Assembly: GCA_030632625.1 (NCBI GenBank)
Contig: DAOVUK010000039.1
Span: 1 to 13,102, forward strand
Origin: Gammaproteobacteria bacterium
GTDB lineage: Bacteria; Pseudomonadota; Gammaproteobacteria; GRL18
Length of the DNA: 13,102 nt
Direction: 5' to 3'
Shown here: one piece after another, positions 7,532-13,040 of the stretch
How the letters are laid out: the number at the start of each line of letters is the position of its first letter
Position numbering within the stretch: position 1 is the first letter of the stretch
Program-made: the position numbers and the translations under genes
The notes under the pieces: model-generated
What the model saw: only the letters and a program-made list of their open reading frames with translations
Database searches by the model: none
What the model was told of the DNA's origin: nothing

Positions 7532-7557
7532 GTACGCCCGACATGGGCATTGACTGA
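7532..7557 (+). mobile_element. 5' remnant of a group II intron in attC F
   Basis: The 26 bases begin GTACGCCCGACATGGGCAT and match the first 26 bases of the intact intron at 10263 at 22 positions. They follow TTGT within an attC, the same target as the intact copy. The rest of the intron and the expected R'' half of the site are absent, and the neighbouring reading frame's stop codon follows at once (7558-7560 on the minus strand). A deletion after insertion is the simplest explanation. Confidence 0.7.
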
Positions 7558-7749
7558 TTAATCATCAAGGTACACAGCTGATGTTTGAAATACTTCTTCT
7601 GGCGTACCATAAAAATCACCATTATCAAATATACTTGGTTCATATTTGTTATGGCTATATGTATAAAAAGCTAAAGTCCATTTTTCTTCATTTCCTTTAT
7701 ATCGCATCCTACAAAGGTGAGTTATATATAAGAAGAATGTAGAAATCAA
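7558..7749 (-). pseudogene. C-terminal fragment of a small cassette-type protein
   Basis: The open frame has 63 codons, but only its second half looks like a real protein: CRMRYKGNEEKW, LAFYTYSHNKYEPS, GDFYGTPEEVFQTSAVYL. I cannot assign it to a named family with certainty. The pattern (Arg-x-x-Tyr-x-Gly, W-x-x-AFY-x-YS, GTPEE) resembles the tail of small conserved proteins of unknown function. Its first 14 or so codons overlap the end of the nuclease frame upstream in another phase, and no ribosome binding site precedes it. It is best read as the 3' end of a gene whose front was lost when it was joined to the nuclease remnant. Confidence 0.5.
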
Positions 7750-8134
7750 AATTAGTTTTTCGTCCAGCTCCGTTTTCTAACTCTGATTCTTTTTCAAAAA
7801 CTACTTCTGTAATTGATTGCCTAGGAATGCCCAATAAATCTAAAATTAAATGTGATTTTTCTTCTAATATTAATGGAAAAAATAAGTTAATACATAGTGC
7901 TTGTGATGAATTCAGGTGATGAAAATATTTGTGGAAATCGATTTTTGAACTTGGAGAAGAAAAAAAAGATTCTCTGTAATTTTCGAGGATATTATAAGTT
8001 CTAAATTTAGTAGGCAAAATATGTTCTTTTAATAATTCCTGCTCTCTATATTTAAAAACACCCAATTCTTTAACTTTGAGCTTTTCACTCCTATATACAC
8101 CAAGGGAGTTCAAAACGTTTTCTTTAAAATTCAA
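7709..8134 (-). pseudogene. N-terminal part of a PGN_0703-like (PD-(D/E)XK) nuclease
   Basis: The 141-residue product contains FHKYFHHLNSSQALCINLFFPLI and TNFDFYI, which I recognise as hallmarks of the PGN_0703-type putative restriction endonuclease family. In that family the acidic residue of TNFDFY and a following FEIKYTE-like strand form the PD-(D/E)XK active site. Here the frame leaves the family pattern directly after NFDFYI, so the second catalytic strand and the C-terminal half are missing. The start is TTG at 8134, with AGGAG 6 nt upstream. It lies just after the R' box of attC A, as expected for the first gene of a cassette. Probably inactive. Confidence 0.6.
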
Positions 8135-8157
8135 TTTAAACTCCTATTTTCTTACAA

Positions 8158-8237
8158 ATATAACGCATGGCTCAGCCCTTGTCTTTGGCGTTTTTTCAGC
8201 CAAAGACAAGGCCGTCCGCTGGAGCCTCTGGTTAGGC
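8158..8237 (-). other. attC site A
   Basis: Read on the minus strand: R'' GCCTAAC (8231-8237 region), L'' GGCTCCAGC, a 13-bp perfect stem (CCTTGTCTTTGGC / GCCAAAGACAAGG) with a T/A-rich loop, L' GCTGAGCC and R' GTTATAT (8164-8158). L'' has one extra base relative to L', the extrahelical base that sets the recombining strand in integron attC sites. This also fixes the orientation as minus. The stop codon of the zinc-finger antitoxin overlaps R''. Confidence 0.9.
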
Positions 8238-8447
8238 GATTTTTGATGTTAATGACTGTGTTTCATGGTCTATTTGTTCTAATGCTTTTTGAATATGCGA
8301 AACCTCATTCTCTTCAAAAAGAGCTTCCCCACATTGAGAACAGACCCATGCAGGGACAGATTCCCAGGAAATGTGATACCCATTTCGATCAGCGCTAAAT
8401 GGGGCATGGCTTCTTACCATTTTGCCTTTACAGTGAAAGCACTCCAT
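8232..8447 (-). CDS. YgiT-type zinc-finger antitoxin
   Basis: The 71-residue protein starts MECFHCKGKM and carries two CxxC pairs (Cys3/Cys6 and Cys36/Cys39, the second in WVCSQCGEALF). This is the zinc-binding N-terminal domain of YgiT/MqsA-type antitoxins. The C-terminal part (VSHIQKALEQIDHETQSL) is a helix and not a full DNA-binding HTH domain, so this is the short form usually found with DUF4258 toxins. A strong ribosome binding site (GAGGAGG) lies 5 nt before the ATG, inside the end of the toxin gene. The order is toxin first, antitoxin second. The stop codon is within the R'' box of attC A, typical of a cassette gene. Confidence 0.88.
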   Translation of the reverse strand: MECFHCKGKMVRSHAPFSADRNGYHISWESVPAWVCSQCGEALFEENEVSHIQKALEQIDHETQSLTSKIA

Positions 8448-8449
8448 TT

Positions 8450-8751
8450 TTACCTCCTCACTTTAAAATCTGATGACCATTGGTCAGGTGATGGTATATA
8501 TGCTGTAATTATAGCCAAATATTCAGCTTTTGGTGAGCATACAACATGTATACACGTTTATCTTTTAAATGAAAAACCAAACAACTCTCACCACGTTCAT
8601 CATTTGGATATTGTTCAATAATTTCTCCGTTAAAAACAGCATCGCGTATTTCTTCAGTAGAAATCATTCTATCAGGGCGGGACATTTGCTTAATTGCATG
8701 AGGCAAGAAAAGGATCTTCTTTTCAGCTGATGTGATTATTTTTTGTTTCAC
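8450..8751 (-). pseudogene. DUF4258-family toxin gene with a frameshift
   Basis: From GTG at 8751 the frame encodes FLPHAIKQMSRPDRM, EIRDAVFNGEIIEQYPNDE and SCLVFHLKDKRVY, typical of DUF4258 proteins (a RelE-like fold). After VY the frame runs to an early stop near 8509. In the next frame the expected family ending is present (HVVCSPKAEYLAIITAYIPS then PDQWSSDFKVRR) and stops at 8452-8450, directly before the antitoxin ATG. One lost base near 8545-8553 explains this, since the full span is one base short of 303. The natural gene would have about 100 codons. It may be a true mutation that disarms the toxin or a sequencing error. Confidence 0.8.
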
Positions 8752-8779
8752 AGTGAATGATTCCTGTTACCTATTTTTC

Positions 8780-8909
8780 GCCTAACATTGTCATAATTTG
8801 GCGCTGGGTCAAGGAAATATGTAATTAAAAAAGACTTTTTTTCACCAAAATTTAAATTTTTTTTAAATATCGCTAAGACCCAGTGATCAAATTCATGACC
8901 TTGTTATGT
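8780..8909 (-). other. attC site E (long type, 130 bp)
   Basis: Read on the minus strand: R'' ACATAAC (8909-8903), arm CATGAATTTGATCACTGGGTC broken by small bulges, a long AT-rich centre, the partner arm GACCCAGCGCCAAATTATG, and R' GTTAGGC (8786-8780). The extra bases are on the R'' side, as in canonical attC sites. ACATAAC complements the GTTATGT box at the other end of the dinJ-yafQ cassette (site B). The length is of the order of the long attC sites of chromosomal integrons. The site is homologous to F. Confidence 0.85.
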
Positions 8910-8913
8910 GTTT

Positions 8914-8942
8914 TTGTTAACTTTTGATGTACAATGTATTAC
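8914..8942 (+). promoter_or_regulatory. Possible promoter for dinJ-yafQ
   Basis: TTGTTA (8914-8919) and TATTAC (8937-8942) are spaced by 17 nt, about 25 nt before the dinJ ATG. The -10 is only a fair match. It is proposed because this module is inverted relative to its cassette and could not use an integron promoter. Confidence 0.4.
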
Positions 8943-8966
8943 AAACGTGCACACAGGACAACTATT

Positions 8967-9251
8967 ATGAAAACTGAAATGCTTACAACCCGTATTGACC
9001 ATGATACTAAATTGGCTTTTACTCACATTTGTGATGAAGTTGGGTTAAGCCCATCACAAGCTATTAAATTATTTGCACGTGCTGTTATCAATTATGGTGG
9101 CATTCCATTTGAACTTAAAGCAAAACAACCAAATTCTGTGACTGTAGCCGCTATTCAGGAGCTTTCACAAGGAAAAGGGCACAAAGCTGAGAGTGTAACC
9201 AGCCTAATTACAGAGTTAACAGAAGGCAAAGTGACAAATGTACACTCTTGA
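8967..9251 (+). CDS. dinJ: RelB/DinJ-family antitoxin
   Basis: The protein (94 residues from the ATG at 8967) reads MKTEMLTTRIDHDTKLAF, then HICDEVGLSPSQAIKLFARAVINYGGIPFELK. This is the ribbon-helix-helix DNA-binding domain of DinJ (beta strand then two helices, GLSPSQAI at the turn, GGIPFEL at the end). The C-terminal tail wraps around the toxin. An ATG-less extension upstream is open but lacks family features. AGGA lies 9 nt before the chosen start. The gene overlaps yafQ by 14 bases and is on the plus strand, against the cassette orientation given by its attC sites. Confidence 0.92.
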   Translation: MKTEMLTTRIDHDTKLAFTHICDEVGLSPSQAIKLFARAVINYGGIPFELKAKQPNSVTVAAIQELSQGKGHKAESVTSLITELTEGKVTNVHS

Positions 9252-9507
9252 TTACTCAACCCAATTTAAAAAAGATTTTAAGAAAATAACAAAAAAGCCC
9301 ATTCCAGATATAATTGAGGTTGGTAATGTCATTTCCGTGCTTCAAAAAGGACGTACTTTAGAAGCTAAATATGTTGATCACCCTCTTTCTGGTAACTGGG
9401 ATGGGTTTAGAGATTGCCACATTAAACCTGACTTGGTTCTGATATATCGAATTCATGAAAATACTTTACAGTTAGCCCGTCTTGGGTCGCATAATGATGT
9501 ATTTTAG
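9238..9507 (+). CDS. yafQ: YafQ-family mRNA interferase toxin
   Basis: YafQ cleaves mRNA within translating ribosomes, held in check by DinJ. The 89-residue protein keeps the known active-site residues with a constant offset of two from E. coli: His48, His61 and Asp65 (DCHIKPDLVLIYR), His85 and Phe89 (RLGSHNDVF). The basic N-terminal region (FKKDFKKITKK) is typical. Start: ATG at 9238 within the end of dinJ. The gene looks complete and functional. It lies between attC E and attC B and is inverted relative to both. Confidence 0.94.
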   Translation: MYTLDYSTQFKKDFKKITKKPIPDIIEVGNVISVLQKGRTLEAKYVDHPLSGNWDGFRDCHIKPDLVLIYRIHENTLQLARLGSHNDVF

Positions 9508-9520
9508 TAGCGATTTGGTC

Positions 9521-9578
9521 ACATAACGCCAAAATCACCGGAGCGTCTTTTTGCCTCCGATGCATTTTCTTGTTGTGC
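9521..9578 (-). other. attC site B (58 bp)
   Basis: Read on the minus strand: R'' GCACAAC (9578-9572), AAGAAAATGCATCGGAGGC, loop AAAAAGAC, GCTCCGGTGATTTTGGC and R' GTTATGT (9527-9521). The arms AAAATGCATCGGAG and CTCCGGTGATTTT pair, with two extra bases on the R'' side. R'' complements R' of site C (GCACAAC at 10210-10216), marking both ends of the brnT-brnA cassette. It is closely similar to sites C, H and I. Confidence 0.85.
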
Positions 9579-9583
9579 CTGTT

Positions 9584-9853
9584 TTAATTAGAATGAAACT
9601 CTTGTTCAATTTTCTCTGATAAAAATATTTTTAATAATGATTGATAGGGGATGTCACGTTTATTAGCTAATAATTTCAGTTCATCTATCATTATTTCAGG
9701 TAATCTAATAGAGATTTTTTTTGTTGATGGTTTAAGGTTTGGTAAGATTGTTTTTTTTGACTTAGACCAATCAATATATTCTGTTGATTCAGAAGTAGTC
9801 CAAAATTCTCTTTCTTCATCTTCTGTTTTAAAGTTTGGTAATTTTTTTTTCAT
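9584..9853 (-). CDS. brnA: BrnA-type (CopG-like) antitoxin
   Basis: The 89-residue protein contains PNFKTEDEEREFWTTSESTEYIDW in its first part and LPNLKPSTKKISIRLPEIMI followed by LKLLANKRDIPYQSLLKIFL. This is the BrnA/CopG-antitoxin pattern: an N-terminal toxin-binding segment (with the E-EREFW motif) and a C-terminal ribbon-helix-helix with the PYQSL turn. It follows brnT with a four-base overlap (ATGA at 9853-9850), the usual order for this family. It stops just before the R'' box of attC B. Confidence 0.9.
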   Translation of the reverse strand: MKKKLPNFKTEDEEREFWTTSESTEYIDWSKSKKTILPNLKPSTKKISIRLPEIMIDELKLLANKRDIPYQSLLKIFLSEKIEQEFHSN

Positions 9854-10143
9854 TTTAGATATACCTCTTTTTCTTTTTTACTCATATCTCTTGCTGAAAT
9901 AACACGGATAAAATCATCTCTAATAGTGCTAACAATAAATAAGAGCCTACCACTATCTGTTTGCCCTAAAGAATAATAACGAATCTCAAGTTGAGAATGT
10001 TTTTCATCATCACCAATAATCAGGGGTTGATTAAAAAATATTTGCTCGCATTCAGATTTACTGACTTGGTGTAAAATCCAATTTTTTTCTGAATTTCCAA
10101 TATCCCACTGGAAACCAACACAATTTAGTATTTTATGAGTCAT
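9850..10143 (-). CDS. brnT: BrnT-family ribonuclease toxin
   Basis: BrnT toxins have a RelE-like fold and inhibit translation by RNA cleavage. From the ATG at 10143 the protein has 97 residues and matches the family along its whole length: FQWDIGNSEKNWILHQVSKSECEQIF, IGDDEK, EIRYYSLGQTDSGRLLFIVSTIRDDFIRVISARDMSKKEK. The conserved GxTxxGRLLF and RVISAR blocks are intact. The frame also opens two codons earlier at TTG (10149), but that codon lies in the operator, so the ATG is preferred. No ribosome binding site precedes it. The promoter position suggests a leaderless message. Confidence 0.92.
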   Translation of the reverse strand: MTHKILNCVGFQWDIGNSEKNWILHQVSKSECEQIFFNQPLIIGDDEKHSQLEIRYYSLGQTDSGRLLFIVSTIRDDFIRVISARDMSKKEKEVYLK

Positions 10144-10178
10144 GAGCAATGTATATCATGTAGATATACATAAATCAA
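10143..10178 (-). promoter_or_regulatory. brnTA promoter and palindromic operator
   Basis: On the minus strand TTGATT (10178-10173) and TATACA (10155-10150) are 17 nt apart. The perfect 9-bp inverted repeat ATGTATATC (10149-10157) and GATATACAT (10163-10171) covers the spacer and the -10, fitting autorepression by BrnA. Transcription would begin about at the A of the ATG (10143). Confidence 0.65.
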
Positions 10179-10209
10179 GAATAAGAGAAAGGAATATGGA
10201 ATTTTGCAA

Positions 10210-10262
10210 GCACAACGCCAAAATCATCGGGGCGTCTTTTTGCCTCCGATGCATTTTCTTGT
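10210..10262 (-). other. attC site C, main part (split by the group II intron)
   Basis: The site has R' GCACAAC on the plus strand (10210-10216), arms AAAATCATCGG and CCGATGCATTTT, and then CTTGT, where the intron begins. Joining 10262 to 12316 gives a 58-bp site whose R'' reads GTTATAT on the plus strand. This equals the length of sites B and H. The reconstituted R'' complements ATATAAC at 13041-13047, the other end of the hicAB cassette. Confidence 0.88.
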
Positions 10263-10846
10263 GTACGCCCGTCATGGGCATAAACTAATGGGGTGAAAGT
10301 CCCCTGTAGGAGGATCACCGCTATGTAAATTGTATCCAACCATTTTAGCGACAACTACTAGCAGAAGGCAAGGGCAAATCCGCGAGGAGCTGTCCGAAGG
10401 AAGCCCAATGCAAAACGATGAGCCAATGGACAAAAACATCCTATAAGGCCTGGCCTGAAGGTGAGTTTGCACCAGAAGACGAAACCGTGTGATTCAACGG
10501 GTAGGGTAAAGGATGTGGTTGTGTCGTGAAAGTTTATGTTCTTATCCGGGGAGATCTGTACAACATTGCAGCAGCACCATAAGTTAAACCACGGTACGTG
10601 AGGATTGCCGTTTAAACGCCTCGGCCTGGCAGCGCTATCACTGGCAGGAGCCTGAGCCACAGGGACACAAAACTCGATAAAGCTTATGAATCCGTGTTGT
10701 AGCGCCTTTTCAGGAGACTGGGACGGTGATTGTACAGAAGTCAGCCGAGGTCATTGTAGCCAAATGCCTGATTTAATCGTCAGGACACGGCGCCAACAGT
10801 AGGTGCTTTAGGCAAAGGACTGAACATTTAACCAGAGGAGTGAGTG

Positions 10847-12244
10847 ATGACTTACTTGAATGCATCGCAATCTCAGAGCAGAGATGATGAAATTCAGCGT
10901 ACAGGCAGAGAACCCGCCTTAAATGACTTCTTGTTTCAAGGAAAGTTATTAGAACAGGTATTATTACCACAAAACCTCCATAGAGCCTGGAAACGGGTTC
11001 GGAGTAATAAAGGTGCACCGGGTATTGATGGCATGACCATTGAGCAATTCCCTGATTTTATCAAGGAATACTGGCAGGATATTATTCTTCCCAGTTTGCG
11101 TGATGGACGTTATCAACCCACCGCAGTGAGACGAGCCATTATCCGCAAGCCGGATGGTGGGGAACGGCTGTTGGGAATTCCAATTATCTTAGATCGATGG
11201 ATTATGCAATCCATTGCACAAGTACTGTCACCGATGTATGAGCCTGACTTTTCTGAATTCAGCTATGGATTCAGACCAGAAAGATCTCAGCATATGGCAA
11301 TAGAACAGGTGCGTAAAAGCATATCTGAAGGTCGAAAGATAGCTGTGGATGTGGACTTGTCTAAGTTCTTTGACCGGGTTGACCATGATTATCTCATGAG
11401 TAAACTGGGACTTAAAATAAAAGACAAAGCCCTGATGCAACTGCTTGGAAAATACTTGCGTGCAGGTATCATGGATTCAGATGGACAATACTTTGAAAGT
11501 AGGATCGGCGTACCGCAGGGAAGCCCGTTATCGCCACTTTTATCAAATATTGTTCTTGATGAACTGGATAAAGAACTGGAACGAAGAGGTCATCGGTTTG
11601 CAAGATATGCGGATGACTTCATCATTTTAGTTCGCAGCCAAAGAGCCGGAGAAAGGGTCTTAAATAGCGTGACAAACTATGTTCAGAAACAGCTGAAATT
11701 GCAGGTTAATGAACAGAAAAGTCAGGTTGTCCCGATTAAGGAAAGTAAATTCCTCGGTTTCAGCTTCAAAGGAAAGTGGCTGGTTTGGCACCCTAAGGCA
11801 CTGAATCAATTTCAATGGAATGTAAGACGATTGACGAAGCGCACAAAAGGGATATCTATGGAAACCCGGATCAAGGAATTGAACCAATACCTGACAGGAT
11901 GGATCCATTACTTCGCCTAAAGCGCCTACTTTTGGTGGCATTGCTGATCAGTACCAGTTGTGTGTCGAACTCGATAGCTGGATAAGACGGCGAATACGAC
12001 AGTGCTATTGGAAACAATGGCGTAAAGTCAAAACCACCAAAAGTAGGCCCCATGAGGGGAGGTAAGGAGCCTGTTAAGGCTGGGAGTGAAAGAAAAGCTA
12101 GCTGTTTTCTGTGGCATCTCCAGCAAGAGCTATTGGCATAGTTCTAAAACAGAAGGGATTAATAAAGGACTCTCTAATAAATACCTGAAGGATTTAGGAC
12201 TCATCTCTATTAAAGAGAGATGGGTGGCAATTCATTACGGTTAG
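10847..12244 (+). pseudogene. ltrA: Group II intron reverse transcriptase/maturase, frame-disrupted
   Basis: From the ATG at 10847 (AGAGGAG 6 nt upstream) the frame runs to a stop at 11918-11920 and gives 357 residues. All reverse transcriptase blocks are present: RSNKGAPGIDG, SYGFRP, VDVDLSKFFDRVDHD, GVPQGSPLSPLLSNI and the catalytic YADD near residues 254-257. The maturase (X) domain begins (FLGFSF, LTGWIHYFA) and then breaks. Its next part (IADQYQLCVELDSWIRRRIR and QCYWKQWRKVKTT) lies in the +1 frame from about 11919 to 12060. The last part (LLRLGVKEKL, KSYWHSSKTEG, LKDLGLISIKERWVAIHYG) is back in the first frame to the stop at 12242-12244. No C-terminal endonuclease domain is present, which suits attC-type introns. 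Confidence 0.9.
11924..12048. repeat. Perfect 15-bp inverted repeat around the IEP frame change
   Basis: GCCTACTTTTGGTGG (11924-11938) and CCACCAAAAGTAGGC (12034-12048) are exact reverse complements, 95 nt apart. Both copies sit at the two points where the maturase reading frame changes phase, while the 95 nt between encode conserved maturase residues in the shifted frame. Confidence 0.95.
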
Positions 12245-12246
12245 TG

Positions 12247-12315
12247 AACCGCCCATTGCGGACCCGCATGATGGGTGGTGTGGGGCTGTGGGAGAGAAAC
12301 CCACGGCTACCCGAT
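12247..12315 (+). ncRNA. Group II intron domains V and VI
   Basis: Domain V reads ACCGCCCATTGCG (12248-12260), GACC loop, then CGCATGATGGGTGGT (12265-12279). The two arms pair, with a 2-nt bulge in the 3' strand as in all group II domain V hairpins; the catalytic triad position reads CGC. Domain VI follows: GTGGG (12288-12292) pairs with CCCAC (12300-12304), with an unpaired A near the 3' base as candidate branch point. The intron ends CCCGAT at 12315. Confidence 0.85.
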
Positions 12316-12340
12316 TATATTTTATTTGAATTAGAGACGG

Positions 12341-12673
12341 TTAAATATGGACTGCTTTATCAAGAACCTCAGCAACCCATTGATTAATACTTTTTCCTTG
12401 AACTTTTGATGCTGTTGCAACTGCAGCATGAATATCTGGATTAATACGTAGCATTAAATTTCCAGAATAAGGTTTTTGTGCTGGTCTACCTGTTCGTTCA
12501 CTAACCTCAAGATAATGCTCAACTGATTCATGAAATGCTGTTTCAAGATCATCAACATTGGAACCATGAAATGAAACAATATCATCAATGCCAGCTAAAC
12601 GACCAACAAAGATACGATCATCTTCATCAAATTCAATTCGTGCTATGTAATTTTTGTATTTCATCATATTCAT
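12341..12673 (-). CDS. hicB: HicB-family antitoxin
   Basis: The 110-residue protein has the HicB partial RNase H-like fold at its N-terminus (YIARIEFDEDDRIFVGRLAG, VSFHGSNVDDLETAFHESVEHYLE) and a C-terminal ribbon-helix-helix (LMLRINPDIHAAVATAS, GKSINQWVAEVLDKAV) that should bind the operator in front of hicA. Its ATG overlaps the hicA stop by four bases. A second possible start lies three codons later (MKYKNYI). The stop lies 25 nt from the intron's 3' end; the intervening sequence includes the R'' remainder of attC C. Confidence 0.92.
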   Translation of the reverse strand: MNMMKYKNYIARIEFDEDDRIFVGRLAGIDDIVSFHGSNVDDLETAFHESVEHYLEVSERTGRPAQKPYSGNLMLRINPDIHAAVATASKVQGKSINQWVAEVLDKAVHI

Positions 12674-12924
12674 TGTGTGATACCAGCTTTTTCCAAAAAT
12701 TCACGTGCTGATTTTATTCTATATCTCAGAGCCTCTTTGTTTGGATGAGGACGGTGAAAATCTGCACGTTTATCATTAAGAATAAAAGTTACAGCAGAAC
12801 CATTCCCTTCGTCTTTTTCTGCCCCTAAAGCGATAAACAAGGCTTCTATTTTTCTCCATTCCAAATTGCCATTAACAGGATCAGTGAAAATTACCTGAAG
12901 AGTTTTTCTGTGCTTGTTATTCAT
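12670..12924 (-). CDS. hicA: HicA-family mRNA interferase toxin
   Basis: HicA toxins are small double-stranded-RNA-binding-fold ribonucleases neutralised by HicB. From the ATG at 12924 the protein has 84 residues: NNKHRKTLQVIFTDPVNGNLEW, KIEALFIALGAEKDEGNGSAVTF and RADFHRPHPNKEALRYRIKSAREFLEKAGI. These match the variant in which the usual GSH-type segment is replaced by G-GSAV and the FHRPHP motif is prominent. A longer frame opens at GTG (12963), but that codon is in the loop of the operator palindrome, so the ATG is preferred. No ribosome binding site is visible. The gene is first in the pair, as usual for hicAB. Confidence 0.9.
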   Translation of the reverse strand: MNNKHRKTLQVIFTDPVNGNLEWRKIEALFIALGAEKDEGNGSAVTFILNDKRADFHRPHPNKEALRYRIKSAREFLEKAGITQ

Positions 12925-12979
12925 ACAAGTAATATTAGCACAAAATGCTGAGTTTGCAATCACATAATGATTGCAAACT
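12925..12979 (-). promoter_or_regulatory. hicAB promoter and 11-bp palindromic operator
   Basis: The perfect inverted repeat AGTTTGCAATC (12951-12961) and GATTGCAAACT (12969-12979), with a 7-nt spacer, is a likely HicB operator. On the minus strand its proximal half supplies a -35 TTGCAA (12959-12954), followed after 16 nt by the -10 TAATAT (12937-12932). Transcription would begin one or two bases before the hicA ATG, so the message may be leaderless. Positions 12980-13040 show nothing further that I can support. Confidence 0.65.
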
Positions 12980-13040
12980 TTAAAAAAAATTTAATTTGAC
13001 TGGTTGGTCAGGTAAATGAGTATGGACTTGAATTTTTGAG

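Larger units (their letters stand above)
10263..12315 (+). mobile_element. Group II intron inserted in attC (2053 nt)
   Basis: The element starts GTACGCCCGTCATGGGC (a variant of the GUGYG intron start followed by the first domain I stem). It carries a reverse transcriptase gene in its fourth domain and ends with domains V and VI and CTACCCGAT. It is inserted after TTGT and before TATAT in an attC, on the strand opposite to the cassette genes, which is the known habit of attC-targeting group IIC introns. Positions 10263-10846 (584 nt) hold no gene I can support. They should be the RNA domains I to IV, including stems such as GGGG TGAAAG TCCCC near 10291. Mobility is doubtful because the encoded protein is broken; splicing with a maturase in trans is possible. 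Confidence 0.88.

Noticed and set aside
10272..10660. Minus-strand open frames within the intron's 5' part
   Set aside because: They lie in the structured RNA domains, lack ribosome binding sites and have low-complexity products unlike proteins.
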